Positions 26,287 to 36,952 of a DNA stretch of 64,000 bases are shown here, in pieces. The DNA is taken from NCBI GenBank assembly GCA_963851385.1, contig CAWKPE010000010.1:264122-328121 (forward strand), written 5' to 3'. Source of the stretch: CAWEFA01 sp963851385. Lineage in GTDB: Bacteria; Bacteroidota; Bacteroidia; Bacteroidales; DTGW01. Each line of letters starts with the position of its first letter. The stretch's first letter is position 1. The notes under the pieces were generated by a model. The model had not been told where the DNA came from. It ran no database searches and saw nothing but the letters and a program-made list of their open reading frames with translations. The position numbers were made by a program, and so were the translations under genes.

Positions 26287-28773
26287 ATGAAAAAAAAGTT
26301 TTTTGTATTAATTGTATTACCCATAGCGATAATTAATATATTATATGCAACAGATACAGGATATAATAAAACTACACTGACGGGGATAATAACCGACAAA
26401 GAAACTGGTGAATCAATCCCTGGCGCAACTATTTATATTCCCGATTTAAAAACCGGTGCAGTTACTGATACTGGCGGCACATATAAAATTAATAATCTTC
26501 CACAAACAAAACTTCTTTTACAAATTAGTTTTTTAGGTTACAAAACTATTATCGAAAAAGTTGATTTAACCTCTATTTCAATGAAGAATTTTGCAATGGA
26601 GCCGTCAATCACTGAAATGCAGGACGTCGTGGTCACCGGTTCTTCTGAAGCTACCGAGATTAAAAGAACCCCTATCCCAATTACAGCTCTTAGCAGGAAA
26701 GAACTTCAACAGAATCTGAATACAAATATCATTGATGCTGTTGCAAAAGTTCCCGGAGTAAGTGCAGTTACAACCGGTCCAAATGTTTCCAAACCATTTA
26801 TTCATGGTTTAGGATATAATAGAGTACTTACTCTTTATGATGGAGTAAGACAGGAAGGCCAGCAATGGGGTGATGAACATGGCATAGAAGTAGATGAAAA
26901 TGCAGTAGATAGAATAGAAGTTATTAAAGGTCCGGCAAGCTTAACTTATGGTTCCGATGCAATAGCTGGAGTAGTTAATTTGCTTCCTGCTTCTCCCGTT
27001 CCCGATGGTGTAATAAAAGGTAAAATATTGACAGAATATCAGACAAATAACAAACTGATTAATTGTTCTGCTTCAATTGCAGGCAATTCCGGAGGATTTA
27101 TCTGGGGTGGAATGGCTTCTCATAAACAAGCTACCAATTACCAGGATAAAAACGACGGTAGAGTTTATGGAACAGCTTTTAATGAAACAGATGTAAATGG
27201 TTATATCGGATTGAATAAACAATGGGGTTATTCACATCTTGATTTCTCATTGTTTAACGATTTACAGGAAATACCTGATGGCAGCCGCTTTGACTCAACA
27301 AACAGAAAATTCACAAAACAAATTTCGGAAATAGATACATTTAGACCAATAGTATCAAATTCCGAATTGAATTCATATAACATCGCTATTTTACATCAAC
27401 ATGTGCAACATTATAAATTATATTCATCAAATAATTTTGTTTTCGGTGAAAGTAAATTAGGATTAATACTGGGTTATCAGCAAAATATTCGCAGGGAGTT
27501 CAGTCATCCTGAATATCCTGATATTCCAGGTCTTTATCTTGTACTTAACACTTTTACTTACGATGTCAAATACTACCTTCCTGAGTTTAACGAATGGGCC
27601 ACAACTATTGGATTAAACGGGATGTACCAAAACAATACAAATAATGGAACTGAATTTATTATACCCAATTACAATCAGTTTGATATAGGTCCTTTTGTAC
27701 TCGTTCAAAAGACTTTTGATAAATTAAACATCAGCGCAGGCATCAGATATGATACCCGAAAATTTAATAATGATGCAATGTACACGCGACCCAATCCACT
27801 AACCGGTTTCGATATGCAAGTTGGTTCAACTATTGCAACAGATCAACCTTTTTTTAGTTTTAAACATACTTTTTCAGGGCTATCCGGAAGTATTGGAGCG
27901 ACATACAATTTAACCGACAAAATTCTCATTAAAGGAAATATTGCTCGTGGATTCAGGGCTCCTAACATTTCCGAAATTTCAGCTAACGGAGTACATCCGG
28001 GAACTCTAATATACCAAATAGGCAATACTAGTTTTAAACCGGAATTTAGCTTACAGGAAGACCTTGGTATTTCTCTTACATCCAGCCACGTTGTAGGCAA
28101 CATAGAAATATTTAATAATAATATATCTAATTATATTTTTAATCAAAAATTACTAAACTATCTGGGACAAGATTCTGTGATTGTTAAAGGTAACCAGACA
28201 TTTAAATTCCAGCAGGCACAAGCACAATTGTATGGCGGAGAAGCAAGTCTTGATATTCACCCTCATCCACTTGACTGGCTTCATTTTGAAAACTCTGTAT
28301 CTGTGGTTTATGCTTTAAATAAAGGTGGAAATGGTTTGCACATAACGGATAGTTCCAAATATCTTCCTTTTATACCTCCACTTCATACTAATTCAGAACT
28401 AAGGGCAAACATAAAAAGAAAGTTTAAATATTTTTCTTCTATATATGTAAAAATCGGAATGGAATATTATGCAAAACAAAGCAGGGTGTATTTGGAAGAT
28501 AATACTGAGACAATAACGCCAGGCTATATCCTTTACAGTGCAGGATTAGGTACAAACATAACAAATAGTCATGGGAAAATATTATTCAGCATGGATATCC
28601 TGGGAAATAACATTACTGATGTTGCTTATCAATCTCACTTGAGCAGGCTCAAATATATGGATTTTTATGTTAATAAATACGGAAATCCTGTAAGCGTAAC
28701 AGGTCCAGGAAGCGGAATATATAATATGGGACGAAATGTTAGTCTTAAATTGATATTTCCACTAGATTTATAA
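26287..28773 (+). CDS. TonB-dependent receptor, probably metal or metallophore uptake
   Basis: This 828-residue receptor has a signal peptide and a CarboxypepD_reg domain (LTGIITDKETGESIPGATIY). The plug contains PNVSKPFIHGLGYNRVLTLY and, further on, VDRIEVIKGPASLTYGSDAI. The barrel has the NIARGFRAPNISEISANG segment typical of siderophore, zinc and copper receptors. The upstream His/Cys-rich small protein supports a metal-linked role. Which metal is transported cannot be read from the sequence. Confidence 0.85.
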   Translation: MKKKFFVLIVLPIAIINILYATDTGYNKTTLTGIITDKETGESIPGATIYIPDLKTGAVTDTGGTYKINNLPQTKLLLQISFLGYKTIIEKVDLTSISMKNFAMEPSITEMQDVVVTGSSEATEIKRTPIPITALSRKELQQNLNTNIIDAVAKVPGVSAVTTGPNVSKPFIHGLGYNRVLTLYDGVRQEGQQWGDEHGIEVDENAVDRIEVIKGPASLTYGSDAIAGVVNLLPASPVPDGVIKGKILTEYQTNNKLINCSASIAGNSGGFIWGGMASHKQATNYQDKNDGRVYGTAFNETDVNGYIGLNKQWGYSHLDFSLFNDLQEIPDGSRFDSTNRKFTKQISEIDTFRPIVSNSELNSYNIAILHQHVQHYKLYSSNNFVFGESKLGLILGYQQNIRREFSHPEYPDIPGLYLVLNTFTYDVKYYLPEFNEWATTIGLNGMYQNNTNNGTEFIIPNYNQFDIGPFVLVQKTFDKLNISAGIRYDTRKFNNDAMYTRPNPLTGFDMQVGSTIATDQPFFSFKHTFSGLSGSIGATYNLTDKILIKGNIARGFRAPNISEISANGVHPGTLIYQIGNTSFKPEFSLQEDLGISLTSSHVVGNIEIFNNNISNYIFNQKLLNYLGQDSVIVKGNQTFKFQQAQAQLYGGEASLDIHPHPLDWLHFENSVSVVYALNKGGNGLHITDSSKYLPFIPPLHTNSELRANIKRKFKYFSSIYVKIGMEYYAKQSRVYLEDNTETITPGYILYSAGLGTNITNSHGKILFSMDILGNNITDVAYQSHLSRLKYMDFYVNKYGNPVSVTGPGSGIYNMGRNVSLKLIFPLDL

Positions 28774-28816
28774 TATGTGTTTTTCTTGACCAAGATAAAT
28801 TATATCCCAATATAAC

Positions 28817-28987
28817 TTATGAATGCGTTATGCTCTTATTGTTAAGAAACTCTATCTTATTCATATTTTTAAATATTCGTATTCTATTCTGCCTTCCAAT
28901 TCTGCCAAGAATAATAATAGCAATAACAATTATTAAAAGTATAATTGTAAATATCGTCGATAACTTTTCCTTTTTATTTCTATGCAT
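28817..28987 (-). CDS. Possible 56-residue single-pass membrane peptide
   Basis: The minus-strand frame begins MHRNKKEKLSTIF. It continues with an unbroken hydrophobic stretch rich in Ile (residues 11-32) and ends with a basic tail containing GRIGRQNRIRIFKN. Positive charges flank a single membrane segment, as in real small membrane proteins. It fills an otherwise empty 318-bp gap. No family known. Confidence 0.4.
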   Translation of the reverse strand: MHRNKKEKLSTIFTIILLIIVIAIIILGRIGRQNRIRIFKNMNKIEFLNNKSITHS

Positions 28988-29090
28988 TAAAGAAGTCTAT
29001 TAAATATAATATATGTATTTTTCCGAATATTCGGGATAAGATTTTGCTACTAATCAATGAAACTAAAACTATTACATGCTTAAAACAAAT

Positions 29091-29597
29091 TTATAATTTA
29101 TATGTAATTCCTATTTTGCCATCTGATATGGCATTTCCACCACCTAATTCAAGATTAATTCCAAATTTACTATTAAAAAAATATCTCCCGCCAACCTGCA
29201 GTCCAAGACCCAAACCGGAATTATGAGAACCTTCATAACCAGATGGAGATGACCATAAATAAAAATCAAGGTTTAATCCAGCATAAAAATCCCAATTACT
29301 GGGAATAAATAAAAGACTGTTGAAATGATAATTGCCATTTCCCAAAATACCTATGACAGAATGAGAGTAAGAAGCATTGTTCCAATTATCATTATATGTT
29401 CTGAATGAACCTTCGAAACCAACAGTAATATCTTTATTAATACCAAAATCGAGACCTGCATAAACCGGAATTCCCCATCCGGATAATCCCAGACCAGCAT
29501 TGAGTTGCTTTTCACCTTTCATAAGTGGAGCTTGGGCTTCCATAGAGATTGATGGAATTATAATTGCTAAAGCAAAAACAATAAAAGACTTTTTCAT
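29091..29597 (-). CDS. Small outer-membrane beta-barrel protein
   Basis: This 168-residue protein has a signal peptide (cleavage near MEAQA) and about eight amphipathic strands (LNAGLGLSGWGIPVYAGLDF, GFEGSFRTYND, WDFYAGLNLDFYLW, GLQVGGRYFF), and ends KIGITYKL. This is the size and pattern of an 8-stranded OmpA/OmpX-like barrel. Role unknown; it is probably transcribed alone. Confidence 0.7.
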   Translation of the reverse strand: MKKSFIVFALAIIIPSISMEAQAPLMKGEKQLNAGLGLSGWGIPVYAGLDFGINKDITVGFEGSFRTYNDNWNNASYSHSVIGILGNGNYHFNSLLFIPSNWDFYAGLNLDFYLWSSPSGYEGSHNSGLGLGLQVGGRYFFNSKFGINLELGGGNAISDGKIGITYKL

Positions 29598-29761
29598 ATG
29601 TAGTTATTTAAATTTACAATTTGTATTAACTCGTTTTAAAAAATTCATAATACTCTCTAACGTAATCTGTCGATGATTATTATTTTTATATAATGGTACA
29701 AAAAAACAATTCAATTTAATTCAATTATTTTATATCTATGATTAAAAATATTTTTTGGTTA

Positions 29762-29947
29762 TTATTCAATTTTCAGATATGTGCCGTAATATAATTCTAA
29801 TGCTATAATGGATAATAAGATCAAACTGCATAAGACTGATAACAGCTTAAATCTATAAGGCAACCATATTTTCAATTTTTGACTAAAAATAGGCCAGAAA
29901 AAAAATACTGCGAATTCTATGATACGTTTGATGAAAACGGCAACCAA
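29762..29947 (-). CDS. Possible small membrane protein (61 residues)
   Basis: The frame encodes two hydrophobic stretches (IIEFAVFFFWPIFS and LLSVLCSLILLSIIAL) separated by a basic turn. The composition is compatible with a real small membrane protein, but there is no family match or clear translation signal. Confidence 0.3.
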   Translation of the reverse strand: MVAVFIKRIIEFAVFFFWPIFSQKLKIWLPYRFKLLSVLCSLILLSIIALELYYGTYLKIE

Positions 29948-30133
29948 AAAAACACCAAATGATGTTTGTTGACAAATGGAATTAAAGAGAACCGATTGAA
30001 TAAATAATTACTTAATTTTATCCCGATTAAAAAAAAGGTTTAAAGATGATAGATTTTTAGTTTATATTTTTATTTACCGAATTTAAAAAACATAAATTAA
30101 AAACTTGAAATTCGCATAATAATATTTATCAAT

Positions 30134-32946
30134 ATGAAAAATAAAACTTTATTATTTGCCTGTTTGTTCCTTATATTACTAGGCCTTCAATATTGTTGCA
30201 ATAAAACTAAGGTTGAGCTGATTAAAAACGGAGTTCAGTTGGAAACTGGTAAACTTAATGTAAAAGTGCAGTTTTATGCAAGTAATACAGTCCGTGTTGT
30301 TAAATGGTTGCCGGAAGCAACTCCAGATTCGACCAGCCTTGTCGTGATTCAGAAAATATTGCCAGATTTAAAAATAATAGTCAAAGAGAATGATAAAACT
30401 CTTACCGTAAGTTCGGATAAATTGCAAATTAACGTTTCGAAAAAAAACGGCAACATCGAATATTTCACCAAAGACAGCACGGTAATATTGAAAGAGAGCG
30501 GGAAAGCAATTATCAAGGATGCAGCTCTGAAAAATGAAAAAGCATACAGCATAAAGCAGCCTTATGAACTAACTCCTGATGAAGGAATTTACGGACTCGG
30601 GCAACATCAGTACGGTTACATGAACTATCGCGGACATACAGTCAAACTTGTACAAAGCAATACGGATGCTGTAACGCCGTTTCTAGTTTCAACAAGAAAT
30701 TATGGAATTTTATGGGACAATTATTCCAAAACAATATTTGAGGACAACGGTAAAGAAACTTCACTTTGGTCGGATGTTTCAAGCAATATTAATTATTATT
30801 TTATTTATGGAAACAACATAGACTCTGTTATTGCCGGTTACAGGAATCTCACCGGGCAGGCGCCTATGTATGGCAAATGGGCCTATGGATACTGGCAAAG
30901 TAAAGAACATTATAAAAATCGTGATGAGCTCTTGAGTGTAGTAAAAGAATACCGGAACGCAAAATTCCTATTGATAATATTATCCAGGATTGGGATTACT
31001 GGGATGGTGCCCAAAACTGGGGACAACTTTTCTTTGACGAAAAGTTGTATCCAAATCCTAAAGAAATGATTGACATCATTCACAAACAAAATTTTCATAT
31101 TATAATCTCAATTTGGGCAGGATTGGGGCCAAATACTGCTGTATATAAGGATATGCAGAAAAATGGATTTCTTTATTCACCTGTTGGTTGGGCTGGTTTT
31201 AGATACTACGATGCTTATAATCCTGCTGCTAATAATTTATATTGGCAATACATGAATAAAGGTTTGTTCTCTAAAGGGATTGACGGATGGTGGATGGATT
31301 CAACTGAACCCGATATTATTAATGCACTGACCAAAGAATCGGAAGAATATGAAATGAAAAGGGTTGAAAACAATCATTTGGGTTCGTTCGCAAAATATCT
31401 TAATCCTTATTCTTTACTGATAACGGAATCGGTCTACAAAAATCAAAGAAAAGAAACAGATAAAAAACGTGTTTATATTCTTACCCGTTCAACATTTGCT
31501 GGTCAGCAACGAGCTGCTGCAACTACCTGGTCAGGAGATATTGGTGCCGATTGGAGTATTTATAAAAGACAAATATCTGCAGGCATTAACTATTGTATGT
31601 CAGGCATACCATATTGGACATTTGACATTGGTGCATTTGTGTTAGGTGCTTATGGTGGTGTATTTTCAAATGGTGGTAAGGATCCTGCTTACCAGGAATT
31701 ATATACGCGTATGTTTCAATTTGGTACATTTTGCCCCATATTTCGTTCACACGGTTCAGAAACACCCAGGGAAATATGGCAATTTGAAGAATTTGTTCCG
31801 ACTCTTATTAAATTTGACAATCTTAGATACCGCCTTATGCCATATATTTATTCAATGGCGGCTCAGGTTACCAATAACGGTTACACTATAATGCGTGGAT
31901 TACCTATGGATTTCGAAAATGACAAAAACACTTACCCGATAGATGACCAGTTTATGTTTGGCCCAGCTATCATGGTATGCCCTGTTACTGAATACATGCT
32001 TCATCGCCCGCCGGAACAAAGTGTTCCTGTAACTTCAGAATATTTCAAAACAAAGGACGGAAAACAAGGCCTCAACGCGAAATATTTCAAAGACACTGAA
32101 TTTAAAAAGCTATCACTCGAAAAGATTGATTCTTCTATAAATATTTTTTGGTACACCGGTCGGCCTGCTTATGTGACAGATTCAACACTTGCAATCCGTT
32201 GGGAAGGGAAATTGATACCTTCTCAGACCGGAAAACATCAGTTTCATATAAAGTGTTTCGGACCAAGTAAAATATTCCTCGATGGTAAAGAACTTCCATT
32301 CGTCTATTCAAGCGTTGAAGCATATACTGACTTCGTGGATTTAAAAGCTGGAAAGGAATATGATTTTGCTGTTGAAAAAACAAATTCTTCATCAGGTGCA
32401 TTCAGAGTTTTGATGTATTGGAAAACACCTGAAATTTTCGCAAAAGAAAAAATAGTTGAAAAAAGGGAACAAACAAGAAAAGTATATTTACCTGCAAACC
32501 ATCAATGGTTTGATTTCTGGACAGGAGAAATTTTAAATGGAGGCCAAACCGTTACTTCATCTGCTCCCATTGATAAGATTCCTTTATTTGTAAAAGCCGG
32601 TTCTATTATTCCAATGGGTCCGTTCATTCAATATGCTGAAGAAAAGACCGATCCAATTGAAATTCGAATATATCCAGGTGCTGATGCTATGTTTACAATT
32701 TATGAAGATGAGAACGATAATTACAATTATGAAAAAGGAGCATATTCAATTATTTCTCTGTCTTGGAATAATGTCAAAAAACAATTAACTATAGGCAAAC
32801 GTGCAGGTTTATTCCCTGGATTGCCAAAGGAACATATTTTTCAAATTGTAATTATAGACAAAACAAAAAGAAATGGTTTAGATGTGAATCCAAATCCTGA
32901 TAAAATCATACACTATAATGGAGAAGGGCAGGTAGTGCAATTTTAA
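30134..32946 (+). pseudogene. GH31 alpha-xylosidase-like lipoprotein gene with a frameshift
   Basis: Two overlapping frames (30134-31069 and 31045-32946) together make one family 31 glycosidase of about 937 residues. The join is a one-base loss in the A-run at 30961-30964: adding one A gives NAKIPIDNIIQDWDYWDGAQ and an uninterrupted protein. The N-terminus is a lipoprotein signal (LLGLQYCC). The nucleophile lies in GWWMDSTEPD, the acid/base in TWSGDIGADW. A PA14-like domain (LNAKYFKDTEF through FHIKCFGPSKIFLDGKEL) is inserted, as in the Bacteroides xyloglucan alpha-xylosidases. No other xyloglucan genes are nearby. A homopolymer sequencing error is a serious alternative to true loss. Confidence 0.8.
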
Positions 32947-32962
32947 TTTTTTTCTTATGAAT

Positions 32963-33616
32963 CTACCAGGTTTTTTTCTTACCCTGATGCCAGAAATATC
33001 CTGACTCGACTTTTGATGTCGCCAGTTCAAATATTTCTTCTGCCGGTTCTGAGGGTTCCCTGACAGCACCTTTACCACCCATATCCGTTTTAACCCAACC
33101 CGGATCAATAGAAGAAACCGTAATATTTCTATCCCTTAATCTGCTTGCAAGTGTCCGGGTGTACATATTAATTGCAACTTTCGAAATCCTATATGAAGGA
33201 GCATAACTATTTGTAGCTTCACTCAACGAACCAAGTCCCGAGGATAAGTTAATAATATGTCCTCCGTTATTTATAAATGGAATCAATTCTTCTGTAAACT
33301 CTATCAATCCAATTAAGTTTACTTCAAGCGTTTTTCGCAATAGTTCAATTATTACAGTAGAACTTTTATCCAAACTGACACCTGCATTGTTAATCAGCAC
33401 ATCAATTCTTTCTTTTGATTCTTCTATAATATCTGCAAATCTTTTTATACTTACAGGATTTGATAAATCAGTTCTTCTGACTTCAAGGTTTTGATGTCGG
33501 ATTGGAGAATTTCCAGATGTGGAAATTCCAATAATCTGCCATCCTTCAGCTAAGAATTTCTCGGCCGTTGCCTTTCCTATGCCCCGACTAACTCCGGTAA
33601 TTATTGCAACTTTCAT
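32963..33616 (-). CDS. Short-chain dehydrogenase/reductase
   Basis: This 217-residue classical SDR has TGVSRGIGKATAEKFLAEG (TGxxxGIG NAD(P) motif), DVLINNAGVSLD, HIINLSSGLGS, the catalytic SYRISKVAINMY (YxxxK), and SSIDPGWVKTDMGGKGAV. It is convergent with the GH31 gene, 16 bp away. The substrate is unknown. Confidence 0.88.
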   Translation of the reverse strand: MKVAIITGVSRGIGKATAEKFLAEGWQIIGISTSGNSPIRHQNLEVRRTDLSNPVSIKRFADIIEESKERIDVLINNAGVSLDKSSTVIIELLRKTLEVNLIGLIEFTEELIPFINNGGHIINLSSGLGSLSEATNSYAPSYRISKVAINMYTRTLASRLRDRNITVSSIDPGWVKTDMGGKGAVREPSEPAEEIFELATSKVESGYFWHQGKKKTW

Positions 33617-33697
33617 TGTTGTATATATTCCGAATTAAACAATTAACAAGAAGAAAGGTTCTTCATTTAATTGTTCTAAAGTATTATATAAAATTTT

Positions 33698-34246
33698 TCA
33701 ATATGCTTTATAAGCCATCTGTTCTAGCTCTTTGCTTAATGTTAATCCATACTTTTGGATGTTGTCCCTTTTTATCTCAAATTTTATAACATTATTGCGG
33801 ATAATAAAATTAATTCCCGAACCTGCTTCAATTAGTCCGTCTTTTTCTGAAATTATTAAAGTATGTTTATTGCCAACTTTTTCAATAACTTTAGCCATAT
33901 CTTTACTTTGCCAGAATCCAACAAAAAGAATATGACTTTCGGTTATGTTATTGACCGACTCCAGAAATCGTACTACAATACTTTGCTTTCCAACCGTTTT
34001 ACCGGAAGTAATTTCTTTTAATTTTTCATACACCGATTTATGTCCGATAACATCAATTACGAAATCACCCGTAGCATCTTCAGAAGGCCATTCTAAGAAA
34101 TGTGTAAAATTGTAAATGGCCGAAGAAATTGTTTTTTCTTCCTGAGATGTGCCCTTAGAAATAAAAAGAAATAGAATAAATATAGAAAGTATCGATCTTT
34201 TATTTAAAAATTTATTTACAATCATAATAAATTGATTAGTCTTCAA
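33698..34246 (-). CDS. YfiR-family (DUF4154) periplasmic protein
   Basis: This 182-residue protein has an N-terminal signal segment (FILFLFISKGTSQ), then AIYNFTHFLEWPSED, FVIDVIGHKSVYEKL, HILFVGFWQSKDM and a C-terminal LTLSKELEQMA, the order of blocks in YfiR-family proteins. YfiR in Pseudomonas is a periplasmic brake on a diguanylate cyclase; in Bacteroidota the domain appears in varied envelope contexts. Its start overlaps the stop of the Ig-like repeat protein by 11 nt, so the two are translationally linked. Confidence 0.75.
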   Translation of the reverse strand: MKTNQFIMIVNKFLNKRSILSIFILFLFISKGTSQEEKTISSAIYNFTHFLEWPSEDATGDFVIDVIGHKSVYEKLKEITSGKTVGKQSIVVRFLESVNNITESHILFVGFWQSKDMAKVIEKVGNKHTLIISEKDGLIEAGSGINFIIRNNVIKFEIKRDNIQKYGLTLSKELEQMAYKAY

Positions 34247-36020
34247 TTGAGAAATGAATGACCTGGCTCGACTTGTTTTTTAGAACATCATAAGCAACAA
34301 TTTCAATTTCATAATTTCCAGGTATAAAACCTTTCACAGGTATTGCAGTGTACACATCTTTCTTCCCATTAATACGATATTCAATTTTTTCTCCTCCTGA
34401 CGCATTATCAGTAGCAGCAATATAAAGCATCGTATTCGAAGGATAAATATCATATTTATCACCCCGAACTGTTTTCTCGCCAATAGCTTTTACACTAAAA
34501 TGATAATAAATTTCTGGAGCAATATTGTCAACAAAGAATGCACATTTTTTAGCTACTTCAACGTTATTGACATTATCATTTGCCTGATATTCCATTGTAT
34601 GATAACCATCCTTGTCATAACTAAATGGTGATGTATAAGATGTCTTTGAACCATTATCTATTGAATAATTAATTGCCTGAATTCCTGATCCGGATTCATT
34701 TGTTACTATTATAATTTTTGTGTCACGAGTAATGAATAGGGTATCATGATTCGTGAACTGATTGCCACGAAAAAGTACTTTAGATACAGGGGCAATCTTA
34801 TTCATGTAAATTTGTTGAGATTTTGCCACGGCAAGGTTACCTACATTATCGGCAGAAGTAAAAGTAATAACGTTTATACCTTCATTAGAAAGAGTAAATG
34901 GTTCTGAATACGTGTCTGTCAAAGAACCAGAATTAATGCTGTAATTAATCTTTGCAACACCTGATTTTTCATCTGATGCATTTATCTTAACTTTGCTGTT
35001 ACCGGAAACGAAAAGATATTTACCTTTATATTGATCACCTACAATTTCAAGACTTATAACTGGAGGCTCATTATCTATATAGTAATTAAAACCTGAACCT
35101 GATTGAGATGTTAATGTATTATTGTTTGTTCCAGAAAAGCTAGTAGAAGTATTAATTACTTTTGCTACTTCTTTATTGCCAACATTGTCAATAGCATAAT
35201 ATTGAATTTTAGAATTGCTGTCTTTTAATAACGAAAGCGGAATAGGAATTGAATAAATTCTTTCGGGCCCGCCATTTATTGAAACTAAAATGCGATTAAC
35301 ACCTGATAATGAATCCTTGCTTGTCAATTTAATAAATGCTTTTGAAGAAAGAAAATTACCTTTTTTTTCTCCAATTATCTCGTATGAAGTTACTGGTGGC
35401 AATAAATCAATATAAAATTTTTCAAATTTTGGAGATTCTACATTCCCAACATGGTCTACTGAGTAATAAGCAAGTCGATATTCCTTTTCTTCTTCAAAAG
35501 TCTTGGGTGCTGAAACTATGTCCTGGTATGGCGATTGGTTAATGGATAAATACGTTGTCTCTACGCCAGAAACAGTATCTTTTGCTTCTACATTAATTTT
35601 CAATCCTTTCCCGAAATAAGTAATACCATTTTTAAAATAATGGCTGGCATTATTAAGTTTAAGAACTGTGACAGGAGGAACTCCATCAGCATAAACTGGA
35701 AAGATTACATCTTGTAAAGGTAAAATTACTTTTCTTGTGACAGAATCAACCATCCATGGATGTCTGATTGTATTTCGTCCTTCTGTATCGAAAAACATAG
35801 GGTTACTATACTTTGAGGTTTCTTCACTTCGCAGTTGATATGATTGCGCATTCGGTTCAGGAGAAGTAGCAATTCTTATGTAGATAGGAAGTGATTTATT
35901 AACATAAATCCTGTTTTCCGGACTAATATAAATCTTTTTTTCATGTTTTAGCTGCTCCTGGGCATTTGAACCAACAGATAAAATCAATAATAAAGCAACC
36001 GGAATATTTACTTTTGTCAT
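34236..36020 (-). CDS. Secreted Ig-like/OmpL47-repeat protein
   Basis: This 594-residue protein has a signal peptide (residues 1-20) and five or so repeats of about 95 residues. Each ends in a Y-x(2)-x-D-x-V-G/N-N signature: YYSVDHVGNVESP, YYAIDNVGNKEVA, FTSADNVGNLAVA, YQANDNVNNVEVA. Each repeat carries a PPVxxxxxxG start and a DxxSGVxxIxxSINxG core. These are bacterial Ig-like folds of the OmpL47/chitobiase C-terminal type. It is probably periplasmic or surface exposed and acts with the YfiR-like protein that overlaps its 3' end. Confidence 0.78.
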   Translation of the reverse strand: MTKVNIPVALLLILSVGSNAQEQLKHEKKIYISPENRIYVNKSLPIYIRIATSPEPNAQSYQLRSEETSKYSNPMFFDTEGRNTIRHPWMVDSVTRKVILPLQDVIFPVYADGVPPVTVLKLNNASHYFKNGITYFGKGLKINVEAKDTVSGVETTYLSINQSPYQDIVSAPKTFEEEKEYRLAYYSVDHVGNVESPKFEKFYIDLLPPVTSYEIIGEKKGNFLSSKAFIKLTSKDSLSGVNRILVSINGGPERIYSIPIPLSLLKDSNSKIQYYAIDNVGNKEVAKVINTSTSFSGTNNNTLTSQSGSGFNYYIDNEPPVISLEIVGDQYKGKYLFVSGNSKVKINASDEKSGVAKINYSINSGSLTDTYSEPFTLSNEGINVITFTSADNVGNLAVAKSQQIYMNKIAPVSKVLFRGNQFTNHDTLFITRDTKIIIVTNESGSGIQAINYSIDNGSKTSYTSPFSYDKDGYHTMEYQANDNVNNVEVAKKCAFFVDNIAPEIYYHFSVKAIGEKTVRGDKYDIYPSNTMLYIAATDNASGGEKIEYRINGKKDVYTAIPVKGFIPGNYEIEIVAYDVLKNKSSQVIHFSIED

Positions 36021-36297
36021 ATGTTTTAAGTTTGATAATTTAAAAATTGTTATATAAAATTATTTTATCTAACGTAATTTATTAAAATAAGGTTATCTAA
36101 ATTAAAGGAAATATTTCTATTGAAGAAAAAAAAATGAAAAAGAATAGATAGTAACAACAAAAATATTCTCATTTATATCAATATCCTCCTTCAAAATTAT
36201 TCATATATATAGAAGAAACATACATCCGTTACTCAATCAATATCAGGGATTGGAAGTGTTAGTGCAGATAATTAAAGAAATTTGAAATGATTTTATA

Positions 36298-36936
36298 CTA
36301 TTTTATCAATGTTTTATAGCCTTCTAAAAAAACGTATATTGCTAAAACCAGAAAAATTATTGTTGAGAGAATAGAAAAAAGTCTTTTAATTTGATTCCTC
36401 ATCAATTGCCCTCCTTTGTAACTAACGTAAGCAAGCATAAAGCTCCATGTCACAGATGAAGTAAAAAATCCTCCAAAAAAATACAAGAGGTCAAATCTGG
36501 TATATATAGATTGGGAAGCAATTACACTGCCACCGATAGTAACAAACCACAAAATGGCTGTCGGCGAAGATAAAGCTAAGCCAAAACCTGAAATAAAATA
36601 CCTTTTTAATGAATTATTATCTGGATTAACATTTTTGTTTTGCGAAATATTATAAGGCTCGAAAATTTCCATGAACATTTTAATACACAAATAGAGTAAC
36701 ACCAATGTTCCTGCAATCCAAAGTATCCATCGTACAGCTAAAAACTTAATTATAGTTGTAATGCCAAGTAAAGAAAGGGATGCATAGGTCATATCTCCAA
36801 ATGAAGATCCTAAACCAATATTAAGTGAAGGGAGAAAACCTTTTTCAATACCAGTTTTAATAATGGCAATATTGACGATACCTAAATCAACACAAAGAGA
36901 TAAAGAGAGAAAAAATCCGGAAACGAATAATTCCAT
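36298..36936 (-). CDS. LysE-family exporter
   Basis: This 212-residue inner-membrane protein has six hydrophobic segments and the LysE-type features of an N-terminal FLSLSLCVDLGIVNIAIIKTG, a central GFGLALSSPTAILWFVTIGG and a C-terminal FLVLAIYVFLEG. It is predicted to export an amino acid or small metabolite. It begins 16 bp after the YbjQ-like gene on the same strand, so the two are probably co-transcribed. Confidence 0.85.
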   Translation of the reverse strand: MELFVSGFFLSLSLCVDLGIVNIAIIKTGIEKGFLPSLNIGLGSSFGDMTYASLSLLGITTIIKFLAVRWILWIAGTLVLLYLCIKMFMEIFEPYNISQNKNVNPDNNSLKRYFISGFGLALSSPTAILWFVTIGGSVIASQSIYTRFDLLYFFGGFFTSSVTWSFMLAYVSYKGGQLMRNQIKRLFSILSTIIFLVLAIYVFLEGYKTLIK

Positions 36937-36952
36937 TTATTAAGTCAATAAT

